DNA from: Balamuthia mandrillaris
Lineage: Eukaryota > Discosea > Longamoebia > Balamuthiidae
NCBI GenBank assembly: GCA_031835245.1
Contig: JAVKOQ010000002.1
Coordinates: 660,501-724,500 of the forward strand
Length of the DNA stretch: 64,000 nt
Reading direction: 5' to 3'
The notes below the pieces were generated by a model. It was not told the DNA's origin and did not search any database. It was given only the letters and a program-made list of their open reading frames with translations. Position numbers and translations under genes: made by a program. Shown here one piece after another: positions 53,534-64,000 of the stretch (position 1 is the first letter of the stretch; each line of letters opens with the position of its first letter).

Positions 53534-56500
53534 ATGATGCGACAAGAGCGGCGGCCGCACCACCGCCGCCGCCGCACGATCTCTACTTCTGCCTTCACTC
53601 TTTCTCTGTTGTTTTTTCTCCTTTGTTTCTCCTTTTGTGCCCATGCCAAACGACGACAAACTAATGATGAAAAATGGCAAAAGCATGTTCGCTTGCTTTC
53701 GGTGGCGGCCTCGGGGAAGGCCCAACCGCCTTCTCTCGGAGGTGCCACTCTCATCGTCGACGAGCCGGAGCCCCTTGATGATGGTGACGACGAGGGCTAC
53801 GGTGCCGTTCCGGAGGGAGAACCCGCCAATCCGGTCAATTTGATCCTATTTGGAGGAAAGCAGAGCAATGGCACTGAAACTGATCAACTCTGGGAATTTT
53901 CTGTTACATACTGTTCGTTCTTCTTGTTCTCTTCTTCGTTCTTCTTCTTGTTCTCCTTATTCTTCGTTCTTCTTCTTCTTATTCTTCTTCTTCTTCTTTT
54001 TCTTTTTCTTGTTCTTCTTCTTCTTACTAAACAAACAATAAAAAAACAGGGGCTTTGATTCAGGTAAGAGGCCTGTGGCGGCTGCTCTCTCCCATAGGAC
54101 CGAGTAGCCCAGCAGCAAGGGCCTTTCACTCAGCCATCTATTGGCGTGATGGCGATGCAAGCAGCATGCTTCTCTTTGGTGGGCTTCAGCAGGGTTCCGC
54201 TCCTGATCAGTCTCCCGTTCTCTTCAAGTAATGCCTGCTTCTTTTTTCTTTCTGCTCTCCACGTTCTTCTTTCTTCTCTCTTCTCTCTTCTCTCTTCTCT
54301 CTTCTCTCTTCTCTCTTCTCTCTTCTCTCTTCTCTCTTCTCTCTTCTCTCTTCTTTCTTCTTTCTTCTGTCTGCCTGCGTATCAACACCAACAACAATTT
54401 TTAAAATATCAAAGTGACGTATGGCTATGGGAAAGAAACAGCCAAGACCCAACGGACGACGAGGGTGCCTGGTACGACTTGGCTGAGCGTGGATGGCTAT
54501 GCGAAGACGAGACAGTTGACAATCGTCAAGGGAATGGTGCTCAAATGAGGGGTGTGCCCTCGCCACGCTACGCCCACAAGGCAGTATACCACGAGGGATC
54601 CACCACAAGTCTTCCTGCTATGTACATATTTGGAGGCATCAACGAGCAAGGCACAGTTTTGAACGACTTGTGGGCTCTCGTGTTCGGTATGGAAGGCCTT
54701 TCCCTCCGTGTTATTATGTTCTTTTGCTTTCTCCTTCTGCTTTGTGTAGTTGTGTTACGAGAGTGCTCATTGTGTGATGGTGTTGTTACAAAATGCAGTG
54801 GCACCATACAAAAGAGCAGGCTTCTGCTGGAAAGCCATTACCGTTGACAATTCCACACCGAGAGGTACGTTGATATTCGCCTACTCGATTTCATAACATA
54901 CTTAATATTATTACTCTCTCTCTCTCTCTCTCTCTTATCTTTTAGCGTCAGCGTTTCACTCGCTTGGGTTGAGCACATTGACACCAACAACATTATGGCT
55001 TTTAGGCGGAGCGATCGAGACCAAAACAACCAACGACTCCGCTGTGGCCACCATTAGCAACGCCACGAGCAGCCTCGACATGTTTACCAACAATGGTATT
55101 TTAGCCTCTGACCTGACATCGACCGTCACTGCCACCTACTCGAAAACATCTAGCCCGTATCCCTCTTCTCTCGAGGAAGGGATCGCTGCCCATTGCATGA
55201 TAGAAATCTATCCCATTGATGGATCGCCTGCATTCGCTGTGCTTGGAGGCGTCGACTCTTCGCTTGTTGATCAAGTCTATCTCTTAAATGGAGGTGAAGG
55301 ATTTCTTCCATATTTTTTATAGTCGTCTCTTACAATCTCTTTTCTTCATTCAAAAAGATCCAGAATCTCCGCAATGGACAGAACCGCTGCGAAGTTTTGG
55401 GACGTTGGCGTCGATTGAAGTGGGAGCAAGTCCAGCAGCGGCTTGGTCTTCTAACCTGAAAAGCGTTTTTACTTTTGGTGGTTTTGTGGACGACAGCTTT
55501 TCAACCGTCTCTGATAGCGGTCTCCTGACTCTTCAGATTACGAATCGTACTTTGCCCTCTTTTTCTGAATCGTATCTGGTCCAAAACTAATGAACAGAAA
55601 AGAACCACTTTCTGCAGAAGAGGAGAAGCTCACAGTTAACATTACGAAAGATCATGTGGTAGAGTTTTTGGGCGGCACTGATTTCATGCTCTCCTATACC
55701 TTCAACATTACGAGAGACATTGACGAGGACTCACAGGCTTCTTCCTCCTTCTCATCTTCCTCCTCATTTTCCTCCTCCTCTTCATCTTCCTCCTCATCTT
55801 CCTCCTCCTCGTCGAACAGCAGCAATGATAGCAACCAAGATAATGTGCGAAGGGACACCACTTGGATCAAAGTAGAGCTCGAAAGCATAACAGAAAAAGG
55901 AACCGTAACAGGACCCTCTATGTTTGCATGGCCCAACGGCGACTTCTTTACACAACAAAGCTCTGCTTCGTTCTATCGTGTGAATGATAACGAAGAAGTG
56001 GTGGAATCCGTCTCCGTTCCTTCAGTCGACTTTGTGACCTCGTTGAAGAACGGAGCAATGGTAGCCCTTCGCACCTTCTTCTTGGATAAGTCAATGAGAG
56101 TGGAGCCCGTTCCTGATGCCTATTACACAACGGACTATCCAGGCGTGAAGGTCTTGTTGGAAATAGCAGATTGGGACTGGAGGAACTCGGAGAACAGTCT
56201 TGAAGTGGCAGTGTTGGTGACGGTGAAAGGCCATGGCGGCAAGAATGTGACCACTGCAAACGAAGACGAGTATACGGCCTACAAGACCATTACCAACACT
56301 TCTGTTGCTGTTTGCAAAATGGCTCGGCAAGCAATCAACTACCCTCCCTCTCGCGATGGTAGCGCTTACTCATTTTTTCTTTTTGTTTATTTATTTTCTT
56401 TACTAATGATTCTATGACGCAGGTGGAATAGTAAGAAGTGTGTCTACTTCGGCGGAAACGGTGCAACAAGGAGACGAACAAATGCCACGAATTGTTAAGT

Positions 56501-56656
56501 TAACTTTCACTCTTCCCTATTTCGAGGGGCTGCTTGTTTATGACCCTTACTTCGAGTTAACTGATGAAGAAGTAGCCGGTACATTCACCCTTTTATTTTG
56601 TTTGTATTCTCCACTCCCTTTCTAAACATCTCTCTCTCTCTGCTCTCTCTGCTCTT

Positions 56657-56694
<38 letters not shown>

Positions 56695-56981
56695 GACATG
56701 TAGCTGGAGACTTGGAACGAAGTGCACGGATTCTTCTGGCCATCTTCATCCCGGTGACTTTTATTCTTTTGGTGGCGTTGAGCGGTATCACATTTGGGGT
56801 CTACCTACAAAAGACAGAGTATGAGGAAGGAAAACGGCACGAAATACGCATGCATCCTATCATGTACCAAGATGACAAGTACCATACCTCCGACAACAAG
56901 AAAGGCAAAGAAAAGGATAAGTTGGAAGAAGAGGAAGAAGCGGCAGGGTACAGCTCCGATACAGAAGTTGAAGCCAACTAA
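53534..56981 (+). CDS. Kelch-repeat type I membrane protein
   Basis: Exons 53534-53902, 54064-54227, 54415-54686, 54799-54864, 54946-55293, 55358-55546, 55618-56358, 56423-56578 and 56704-56981 give 860 residues. A signal peptide with a long Arg/His n-region is followed by the core FTLSLLFFLLCFSFCAHA. Kelch-type repeats follow: VNLILFGGKQSNGTETDQLW, SMLLFGGLQQG then NDVWLWER, PAMYIFGGINEQGTVLNDLW, TLWLLGGAIE, AFAVLGGVDSS and SVFTFGGFVDDSFS. A beta-rich region with many N-glycosylation sequons comes next, then one membrane helix (IPVTFILLVALSGITFGVYL, about 782-801) and a 60-residue charged tail. It looks like a cell-surface protein with a propeller ectodomain; the ligand is unknown. Introns 1 and 2 carry TTC and TCTCTTC arrays. 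The start ATG could be 53534 or 53537. Confidence 0.82.
53929..54030 (+). repeat. TTC-rich array in kelch-gene intron 1
   Basis: Interrupted TTC repeat within intron 53903-54063. Confidence 0.85.
54262..54364 (+). repeat. TCTCTTC heptamer array in kelch-gene intron 2
   Basis: About 13 copies of a 7-bp pyrimidine unit in intron 54228-54414. Confidence 0.93.
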
Positions 56982-57196
56982 ATAAACATGTGCAGCCAAA
57001 AAAAATAGAAACCCGGTGAAGGTAATATGCTTAGTGAAGATAACGAAGAGGAAGAAGGAACGTGCAACGGCAGAACGACTCTACAGCTGCTATGCTCCAA
57101 CCAACCATTTGATGGTACCACTTCATCACAAATTACCAGCACTCCACCTCCGACAAAAGTATGAGCAAAAAGCACGAAAGAGGATAGTTTCGTTTG

Positions 57197-60100
57197 TTAA
57201 ACCTTGCCAGAAAACTTCCATTCTTTGCTGTACTCTTCGTACAGCTTCTTGAAAATGGCTTTCCCTGTTAAGCTTTGTACGATGTGTACTTGCTTTAGCC
57301 TGCAAAGAATGACGTGAAATGTTGTCAATTGTTGATCAAAAAGAAGGAAAAAGTGGATCTCCACTTTGGGGGGGCAAGTGAGAGGAAAGATACGTACTCA
57401 AACTCGCCACATACGTCCAACAGAGAATAGATGCCAGGCATCAAGGCCTGTTTCACTATGGAAGGCAGAGCATAGTTCTCCACTAACTCTATGTAATGAG
57501 ACAAAAGAAAGCCTGTGTACTTGTTGAAGGCTTTGCTATGCTTGGCGAGTTCCTCCAGCAAGCGTGCCATGTTCTCCACATGATCCGTTCGTTCTGGGTC
57601 GCTCTCTGCGTACCGGAAAATAAGAGCCATCATATCTGCGCAAATTGGCAAGTCAGCAATCATTTGTGGATAGTGAGAGGGGAGAGGTACATCTGATGTT
57701 AGAAAGGAAAGAGGGCATGCATTGAATGGTTTCAGTAGTGCGAAGGGATAAGCAGGAACGTAATAGGTGGTAAAAAGCAAGAAAAATTGAGAATGGTGGT
57801 GGAGATATGTTTGTCCACTGCCATCGGGTGGATTGGTGTCTTTTTGGCGAAGCAGTCAATGTGATCTCGTCTTCTGTAAAAAGTTCCTCCTCTTCCTCCT
57901 CTTCCACTTTTCGTTTGTGGAGTGTGTTTGATAGTGGTCTCGACATAAAAGGTGCCGTTGCTTGTAACGCCAACGAAACAATTTTACTGTTCACGTCCAA
58001 GCTCTGAACAAAGCATACAAGAAATCAGATGAGAGCGAGACAGAGCGAGACAGAGAGATAGAGAGAGGACCTTGTTTCGAAGAATAGATGAAATGACATT
58101 GACTGCAGTTACTAACACTAATTCCTCATTTCTATTAAACTTGTCCGATGATTGTTGCAGAACCACCCGCTGAACGACATTCAACAAGTGCGTCATAATG
58201 GAAGGAAGACAGTGCTGGAAGTGCCGGTGCACCCTACGGCCTGATTGTTTGAACGAAAGCAAATTAATAATAAATGGATACGAAACGCAATACAACTGAG
58301 ATAATAATACCTTTGGGCAAAGTGAATACAATTTCGGCACAGTAAACCGCGTTTATGGCTTTTGTTGTAGCCGAGTCCCAACCGTTGACAGCTATGTTGG
58401 AGCTCTCAAACTCTTTCCGCAGGAAATGAGCCATTTGTCGTAATTGTGGATCGGTAGCGCCGCTAAGAAGATACTTGTATGACTCCTTTACTCCTTCATA
58501 AAGTTGATCTTTAACAGTAAAGGTGAGATAGTTAAAAAGAAGACAATAACAAAAGTAAAGAAGGTACTGTGTTGGCTGCTGTAAAGGCATAATAGGTGAT
58601 GAAGAAGAGCTAACAGAGCAGAAAATTGTCTGTCGCGGGGAGCTGCCTTGTTGTTTTGTTGTAGTTGAGAGGCGAGAAGTAGCTCCGCTTTCATTGATGG
58701 CTGATTCAGTTGTTGACAGATGAATTGAAGGAAGGAAACAGCTTGCATCTTTAGCGCCACCGAAGAAGTGGAAGGCGAAGTTGAAGTTGAATCGGATGAG
58801 GAGAGCAATATCTGAGCAGAAGAGGAGAGGAGTCCTGCACAAAGAGAAAACACAGTGTTTTCATCGTTTGTTGTGGCATCAGAAGAGGAGAGCAAAAGCT
58901 TCAACCGTAAAAGTTGTTCAGCGAGCAGCAATAGTAATCGGAAGTTGTTTTGATGCATGGTGTCAGTCTGTGTCTTGTTGAAGTGAAGCAAAGTTTGTGA
59001 AATTAGAGGTACGACGCTGCGTTCTGTTCTTTGAATAATATCGAAGAGAGGACTAGATTCGATGGCGTTATTCATGTTGCTATTCTCGACATGTTCCAAA
59101 ATTGCTTGAAGGATTGCAGCAATCGAGTTGAAAGGAACGTAGAGTGAAGATACAGAAGAATGAGCAGAAATAGTTGCTAATAACTGATCAGCAATGGAGA
59201 CGAGATTGTCGATTCGGTTGTGATTAATAGAAGCACTACTGTAGGATGAAAGAATACGAAGAGTCTGGGTGAGAGAGCAATGCGCTGCAGCAACTAGCGA
59301 TGTTGAACCGTTGTCAATGTCGGCGTGATAATCTTTTTCCTCCCAACAACTCTCAAACCTTGTAGTTGCGCTACTGCGAAGCAACCAATTTATGCCTTCG
59401 GTTCCAATCATCTGATAATGGATAGTAAGCAACGCCAAAGAGAGAGTGAGTGAGAGAGTGAGAATAGATACGTCAAGCCAAAGCAAGGCATATGATTGTT
59501 CAGCGTCATCTTTGTTGCCAGAAATAGGGGAGAGGGTCGCGATGATCCTTCTGCAGGTCCAATCTAAGTTACGGCTGGCTTCCCACAACAAGGTTTCGCT
59601 ATCGTTTTCCTGTTTTCGGTTGTTGTGGATGTAGCTAAACATGCAGTGGGACCATATATAGTGAACCAACAGCACAGCCGCTGAACAAGCGAGCTTCTGT
59701 ACTGGTTGAAAGTACTGCCAAAAGGTAGGGAACATATCCAATGCCGAATGTATACCGCACTCAAGCTCATCGACTAAAGTGTGCAGATGTGGAGATTGGC
59801 AATTGGTGTTACTGTTGCTAAAGGCTTTGTTCTTTGTTGATTTTCTTGTTCGCTTTTCTGCTGTTGCAAGAATGTTAAGCAGAAGAGATTTGTCTTCCTC
59901 GTTATAGCCATTCGCAGTCTCAACAGACGCGATGCGAATTAGCTGCTCCGAGAGGGCGCTGAGGTGTTGTTGGTGTTGGTGTGGTAGTATAAGTAGTTGT
60001 TGTAGCCGCTGCCATAAGCCAACGATGCCATGAACCACTACGCTCATTGATATGTCGCGAATGGCAACGATCTCGGAGAAGTCCACTCTGTGAAGAGTTT

Positions 60101-62649
60101 CTTTGTTGATTGCGGTAATCACTACAAAAGTTTGCTTCGCATTCTTTTCTGGTGCGTCCTTTTGTTTTTGAGAGAATGCGGAAGGGTGACCTGTAAGCAG
60201 CAACAGATGCATCAAGTACAGCAGGTCTTTCCGTGTTGCAAATGAGCTGTCATCAACCAAAGGGAGGTAAGTTAGTGCCTTTAACAAAAATAACATCCCA
60301 ACAACTTAAGTGTGCGAGAGTAAGAGAGACTGAGAGAGAGAGAGCAGAGAGCAGAGAGCAGAGAGCAGAGAGCAGAGAGCAGAGAGCAGAGAGCAGAGAG
60401 CAGAGAGCAGAGCAGAGAGCAGAGAGCAGAGAGCAGAGAGCAGAGAGCAGAGAGCAGAGAGCAGAGAGCAGAGAGCAGAGAGCAGAGAGCAGAGAGCAGA
60501 GAGATGGGGAAAGAAGGGCGTACGCAATGATTGATATATTTTCGGTGACAAGGGTCCACAACGCTGTAGGATAATTGTTGGGAGTGATGGATGGGAGTTG
60601 CCCGTCCCACTCTTCGGAAACCAAAAGTTTTTTCTGCGCTACAGCATAATCACAACCCAGCATTGTTCTGAGCTCATCGAAGAGTCTTGCTACTATCACG
60701 TCTATTTCTTTGCGTAACGGAGAGGAATCAGGTTCTTCCAAAGCATGCTTTGATGCACTTTGGATAGCATGTAACGCAAACGCAGCGTGCAACAATCGCA
60801 AACGATGCACGCTCACATTGTCCTTAAATGAAAATAAAACAGTCAACAACAGGATGTGAAGAAAGCATAGACATAAAGAAAAGCGAGAGAGAGAGAGAGA
60901 GAGAGAGCAAACCATCACGAAACGAAGGCAAATCGAATGAGGAATGTAGCTGTGGTCTAGGTATTGAAGGACGTCAAAGAGGGTGAGCGAAGCAAACGAT
61001 TGTTCCGGTTGTCGTAAGATCGTGAAAAGGGACGGAGGGCCACTGCCCGGTGACAGCGCCAAAGCGATCGCTGCTTTGTTCTTTGCAGTTGGAAACTGAA
61101 GACAGCGCTGTCGTAGGTTCATTAACGCATTATACATGTTAAATGCACTGCAAAGAATATTCCTGAACATAACAAAACAGTATATTTAGCATGTAGATAG
61201 ACAGAGAGAGAGAGAGAGAGTACCCATTAGCTTGTCGATAATCCATTCGAGCAGAAATCGGTGTCACGGAAGAAGTGCTATCGCCTTCATTTGCTGCCTC
61301 TCTTTTTCGTTTCTTTCCATTACTGTTTTTTCCTTCCAAAGTAGTTCGCGCCGAAACCGGAAGAAGCTCGGCGAGACAATACTTGAAGAGCGGAGCCAAA
61401 ATGGAGACAAAAGCCTTATCCACCAACGTGAAAAGAGCATACGAGTTGCTGTCCACCAAATAGACGGAGCGAACAAATGCCACAAAAACAGTTGACGCTT
61501 GAGAAAGAGCGTGAGCCTTTCTCTTGAGATGGCCTGTGATCGCGTCCTCTCCTTTGCCGTTGTTCTTCTTTCTTTGTTTCTTTTGCTGTTGCGGATTTTG
61601 TTGTTGAACATCCTCCATCAAAACTTCCACGTGACCAATTGACAGATGTTCCATGAAGAGCTGCCAAAGAAACGGAACGCTGGCGACTGGCAGTTGCGTA
61701 ATGCTCGTGCAGAAGCAATGCATAAACGGAGCAGAACTAAAGATAGAGTGATCCTCTTCAGCGTTGTAACCATCCCCTTTGTGGCTTGTTGTGGAGTAAG
61801 TTTGTTGTTGAGCGTCTGCGATGGCCGCAAAAAGGTTGTCAAGAAATTTATCGAATTGACGAAGCTTTCCGTATGTGGTAGATGCTGTCATTGCAAAATC
61901 TAAACATTCTTTTGGAAGAAAAGGAGGAGGAAGTTTGGTTTTGTGCAGTTGTTGAAACCATGGAACCTTGCAGAGCACTGAGAACAAGCGTTGCAGGTGT
62001 GGTTCCACGCTGAGGTGCTCCAGCTGAAGCAAGTGGCTCAAGTTTTCATAGAGTGATGCCACATCATCTGTGATAGGTGTGTAAAGATTAAGAATGGAGA
62101 GGGAAGAACAGAAAGACTAGTCAAACCAATTAAAGACGCAGTTGAATCGTTGCCAGTGAGTTCGTATGTCCCTGTAGCAGAAAAAGGCTCCAGAGCACGA
62201 GAAAGAAGGTTGACGTCAGTGCTAGCCATTCCGGACAAGAATGACAGCTGTTGCTTGTCTTCTGTATCTTGGGTAGCTTTGTAGACATTGAACTCCTGCA
62301 ACGCCACCAATAGAAGAGTGGAAGCACGTACGGCAGTCGCTATCCTTTCTCCTTTTTTCGTTTGCTTCTTGTTGGCGTCCGAAAAGAAAGAGGCGACCAA
62401 GGAATATAATTCCTGAAAGAAGTGAAAGCCAATATGTTTGTCATCTTCTTCGTCTCCGCTATTGTGATCTGTTGCATCCGCTGGAAGAGAAGTGCTAGCG
62501 GAACCTCCTTTGCGCTTTTGAGCTTCCTGTGCATTTCTAGCTACCAATACTCGCAAAAACAACCGCAGAAGCAACGACAGTCCATTCAATGCTGTGTTAA
62601 AAAGGAAGGCATGTCAGAAGGCAAACAAGAGGTTGAAAGTACAAGCGAA

Positions 62650-62686
<37 letters not shown>

Positions 62687-63991
62687 ACCAATGCTCTTGT
62701 CTACAGGAAATGTATTGACAACTTGGGTGCGTCGCTCAGCTTCCTCTTGGTTGTGTTTTTGCTTCTTCGTGTTGGCTTTCCTGTTCACATCATAATTTTC
62801 ATTGCTGCCACAAACATCGTTGAGGAGGGAGCGAAGTCTATCAAAGAGCAATTTGAAGTAATTGCTAATAAGACTACCGTAATACACTCCTCCTTTAGCT
62901 TTCTTGTTCTTCTTTCCTTGTGGCTGCTTCTGGAGGGATGGATTGCCTTCGTTCTCTTTCTTATTCCATGTGAATGCCAACGCATAGTCGTTGATATGAG
63001 CAGCAGGAAACAGCGTTTGTATTAACACGTCATCAAGCAGCCTTTTCAACTCCTCCTTTCTATCGCCACTCTCCTTCTCTTCTTCTCGTTGGTTCTCTTG
63101 CTGTTGGTTCTTGATCTTTGCTTCGCTTTGTAACGATGGAGGAGATAAAGAGAGATGCAACGCTAATAGTTCCGGCAGCAGCTTGTCCACAACCAACGTA
63201 AAGACCTTCTTGTGGTTCGAAGCGGGGCGTGATATCTCCAAAAACGTTGTTAGCGCGCTGCACGCCAACTTTATCGAACTACGAAACTTTTGGTTCTTCT
63301 CCTTCTCTTCCTCTGCCTCTTCTTCCTCTCCATTCTGTTTGTTGTCGTCTTTGAGAAGCAGCAAAAGTCCACGCAACAGTTGAAGAAGAAAAGGAGCATA
63401 GCCCTCCAACGTCGGACGAAAGCAGAAGGAGAACTTCTCAAAGAGAAGCGTAAACACCTCCAACAGCACTTCCGCGCTCGCTCTTTCATCACCGCCAGAA
63501 GAAGGGGCGGAGCACAGAAAGAAGAAAGCGGAGGAGAGAAGGCGAAGCAAATCGTTCGTCGGAAGAGAGAGCAGCGACGTGGCCGGCTGCGACGAGAGGA
63601 TGCTGTGGCAAAGTTCCCAATAGGCAGCTGCCACAAAAGCAGGAGACTCCTCAGACTGTTCTCCCTCTCCCTTCTTTGCGCTTTGGACTTGTTCCACAAC
63701 GGACGAAGAAGAAGTGCGATGCCGTTTTTCAGAGTGGGTCATGAGGGAGAGAGCCCATTGCAGCAAGAAGGAGGCTTTGTTGGGCAGAACCAGCTCTGGG
63801 CTTTGGTAGAAGCGAAGGGCCAGCACCACTTTCTCTTGCTCCGCTGTGTGCTTGCTCTTCAGTCGCTCCACCACGTGGCGCGTAGTGAGTCGTTGCGATT
63901 CATCCTTTTGCAGTGTCATAGCCTCCGACACTGAAGAAGAAGAAGAAGAAGAAGAAGAAGAACAAGAAGAAGCGGCACTGTGCCAATCCAT
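57197..63991 (-). CDS. URB2: URB2/NPA2-type nucleolar pre-ribosome factor
   Basis: Twelve exons (minus): 63991-62689, 62591-62127, 62067-61224, 61162-60913, 60822-60524, 60246-59472, 59411-58568, 58508-58311, 58240-58071, 58003-57691, 57635-57398, 57299-57197; 1,933 residues. URB2 is a large alpha-helical nucleolar protein needed for early 60S assembly. The diagnostic part is the C-terminal Urb2 domain: FRYAESDPERTDHVENMARL, FNKYTGFLLSHYIELVENYA, QALMPGIYSLLDVCGEFELK and GKAIFKKLYEEYSKEWKFSGK (pLlPGiYaLlD and FkkLYedYkk in the family). The rest is low-conservation helical repeat with acidic loops. Exon 6 is placed with acceptor GATGACAG/CTC, preceded by a good CTAAC branch site; the 60-nt intron 59471-59412 is in frame. 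The start ATG lies 9 nt from the window end, so the promoter is outside. Confidence 0.82.
60341..60503 (+). repeat. AGAGAGC heptamer array in URB2 intron 5
   Basis: About 22 copies of the 7-bp unit, with one short imperfect unit near 60412, in intron 60523-60247. The unit is identical to the OSCA intron array at 24305-24390 and in the same orientation relative to the minus-strand gene. Confidence 0.93.
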
Positions 63992-64000
63992 CGCGTTGTG

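Noticed and set aside
55570-55590. A 19-nt intron in the kelch gene (GTCCAA to AACAG)
   Set aside because: A normal intron 55547-55617 with donor GTACTT and acceptor TGCAG fits the phase and gives NQEEKLTVNITKD; a 19-nt intron is not needed.
60253-60300. URB2 exon 6 beginning at 60278 (ALTYLPLVDDSS)
   Set aside because: The phase does not match the preceding exon. The acceptor at 60246 fits and is preceded by CTAAC and a pyrimidine tract.
60310-60510. CRISPR-like regular repeat
   Set aside because: Same 7-bp contiguous minisatellite; no spacers, intronic in URB2.

Overview
The window is nuclear DNA of a unicellular eukaryote with a compact, intron-rich genome. I support 29 protein-coding genes. 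They carry about 94 introns, typically 45-300 nt, and all but one are GT-AG; the exception is a GC-AG intron in the calcineurin-B-like gene. Genes sit on both strands about every 2.2 kb, and some convergent pairs are separated by only 33-80 nt. Gene content (RCC1-BTB, RhoGEF, kelch and PH proteins, an OSCA/TMEM63 channel, alkaline ceramidase, isopentenyl phosphate kinase, pICln, DDB2, mitochondrial DHODH) plus heavy low-complexity insertions suggests a free-living protist. An amoebozoan is my best guess, but the lineage is inference. I see no tRNA or rRNA gene, no transposon, no virus-like element and no CRISPR array.

Layout. 0-9.98 kb: mitochondrial ribosomal protein uL30m, a split-barrel flavin-type protein, an arrestin-C-like protein (minus), an FAF2/UBXD8-type ERAD adaptor, class 2 dihydroorotate dehydrogenase, a KCTD-type BTB protein and a CHIC-type palmitoylated cysteine-rich protein. 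10.3-14.0 kb: DDB2 (plus), tail to tail with a myristoylated calcineurin-B-like EF-hand protein (minus). 14.8-20.2 kb: a membrane-anchored PP2C phosphatase behind a coiled coil of roughly 1,270 residues. 20.4-32.9 kb: an OSCA/TMEM63 mechanosensitive channel (minus), a beta-hydroxyacid dehydrogenase-like protein, an unknown mitochondrial membrane protein (minus), a membrane-bound glucosidase-II-beta-like protein, EEF1AKMT2 (minus), a PH-domain protein (minus) and pICln. 33.1-47.4 kb: RCC1-BTB-BTB protein, giant PPR protein and AlkB-type dioxygenase (all minus), F-box-SPRY protein (plus), alkaline ceramidase (minus), isopentenyl phosphate kinase (plus), a small membrane protein (minus) and a glycine-rich protein (plus). 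47.5-64 kb: a RhoGEF (minus), a small basic protein (minus), a kelch type I membrane protein (plus) and the ribosome-biogenesis factor URB2 (minus), whose start codon lies at the window edge.

The genes do not form one pathway. Themes recur: organelle translation and RNA (uL30m, PPR), ribosome and snRNP assembly (URB2, pICln), DNA damage (DDB2, AlkB), ER functions (FAF2, ceramidase, glucosidase-like protein), calcium and membrane signalling (CBL, OSCA, PP2C, PH, RhoGEF, RCC1-BTB). The most unusual items are the PP2C/coiled-coil gene with three internal copies of a hydrophobic module, a recurrent GTCGACAAAA motif in 5' flanks, a 22-bp inverted repeat that buries a 3' splice site, and microsatellite-filled introns that are almost always pyrimidine-rich on the sense strand.

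Exon coordinates come from reading splice signals, frames and family alignments by eye. Gene 5' ends and short exons are the least certain parts.
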